In this document: one piece after another, positions 5,233-5,315 of the stretch
Position numbering within the stretch: the first letter of the stretch is position 1
Layout of the letters: each line of letters begins with the position of its first letter
Origin: JABDGR01 sp035546135
GTDB taxonomy: Bacteria; Verrucomicrobiota; Verrucomicrobiia; Opitutales; JABDGR01
DNA length: 5,315 bases
NCBI GenBank assembly: GCA_035546135.1
Contig: DASZWY010000086.1
Location: 1 to 5,315 of the forward strand
Direction of reading: 5' to 3'
The notes under the pieces: model-generated
The model's input: the letters and a program-made list of their open reading frames with translations, nothing else
What the model was told of the DNA's origin: nothing
Database searches by the model: none
Translations under genes and position numbers: made by a program

Positions 5233-5315
5233 TCAGGTGTCGGCGTTTTTCACCGCGAGCGCAAAATCCTTGCGGCCGACGACCTCGACGGGCGCGCCGC
5301 GGTCAATCTGCCCGT
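5233..5315 (-). CDS. C-terminus of an upstream NfeD-like protein, partial
   Basis: Reading back from the TGA (complement of 5233-5235), the last 26 residues are GQIDRGAPVEVVGRKDFALAVKNADT in two parts: GQIDRGAPVEVVG, then RKDFALAVKNADT. The G.I.RG.PV.VV...D..L.V pattern matches the final strands of NfeD C-terminal OB-fold domains. The gene continues past the right edge, so whether it is a short NfeD or a long form fused to a ClpP-class serine protease cannot be seen. The stop lies 10 bases before the ATG of the next gene, which suggests co-transcription. The assignment rests on a short stretch and on the neighbour. Confidence 0.6.
   Translation of the reverse strand, partial: GQIDRGAPVEVVGRKDFALAVKNADT

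Overview
The window is GC-rich bacterial chromosomal DNA (individual gcvP lines exceed 75% G+C) with tightly packed genes. The gene set, the weak use of Shine-Dalgarno sequences, a GYF_2-domain reading frame and the type of intergenic palindrome suggest a Verrucomicrobiota member, perhaps Opitutae-like. This is inference from memory of such genomes, not proven by any marker here. No rRNA, tRNA, CRISPR array or transposase gene was seen.

Layout. Positions 1-136 (minus) hold the first 45 codons of a GYF_2-domain protein. Positions 137-352 are non-coding and carry a double-hairpin palindrome that looks like a REP doublet (BIME/REPIN-like). Positions 353-3415 (minus) encode glycine decarboxylase (P protein) as one 1020-residue chain; both halves resemble the two-subunit GcvPA and GcvPB forms, so it reads as a GcvPA-GcvPB fusion. 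A 93-base divergent spacer with 7-base periodicity separates it from nth (3509-4135, plus), an endonuclease III whose C-terminal cysteines have non-classical spacing. Next is a compact type II toxin-antitoxin pair: an addiction-module antitoxin (4215-4448) and a RelE/ParE-superfamily toxin (4420-4722), overlapping by 29 bases. It has a near-consensus promoter and an overlapping inverted repeat just upstream. Converging on it from the right are a short NfeD-family membrane protein (4746-5222, minus) and, 10 bases upstream of that gene, the C-terminus of another reading frame that ends in an NfeD-like strand pattern (5233-5315, minus, partial).

How they work together. gcvP is the metabolic gene (glycine cleavage, feeding one-carbon units), but gcvT, gcvH and lpd are not in view. 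nth is base-excision repair. The toxin-antitoxin pair has lower G+C than its flanks and looks like an inserted, self-regulated module between nth and the nfeD genes. The two NfeD-type frames are probably one operon for membrane quality control.

The points most worth a second look are the REP-like doublet with compensatory stem changes, the precise placement of the antitoxin promoter (it predicts a leaderless mRNA), the fused P protein, and the altered iron-sulfur cysteine spacing in Nth. I found no convincing wholly new system.
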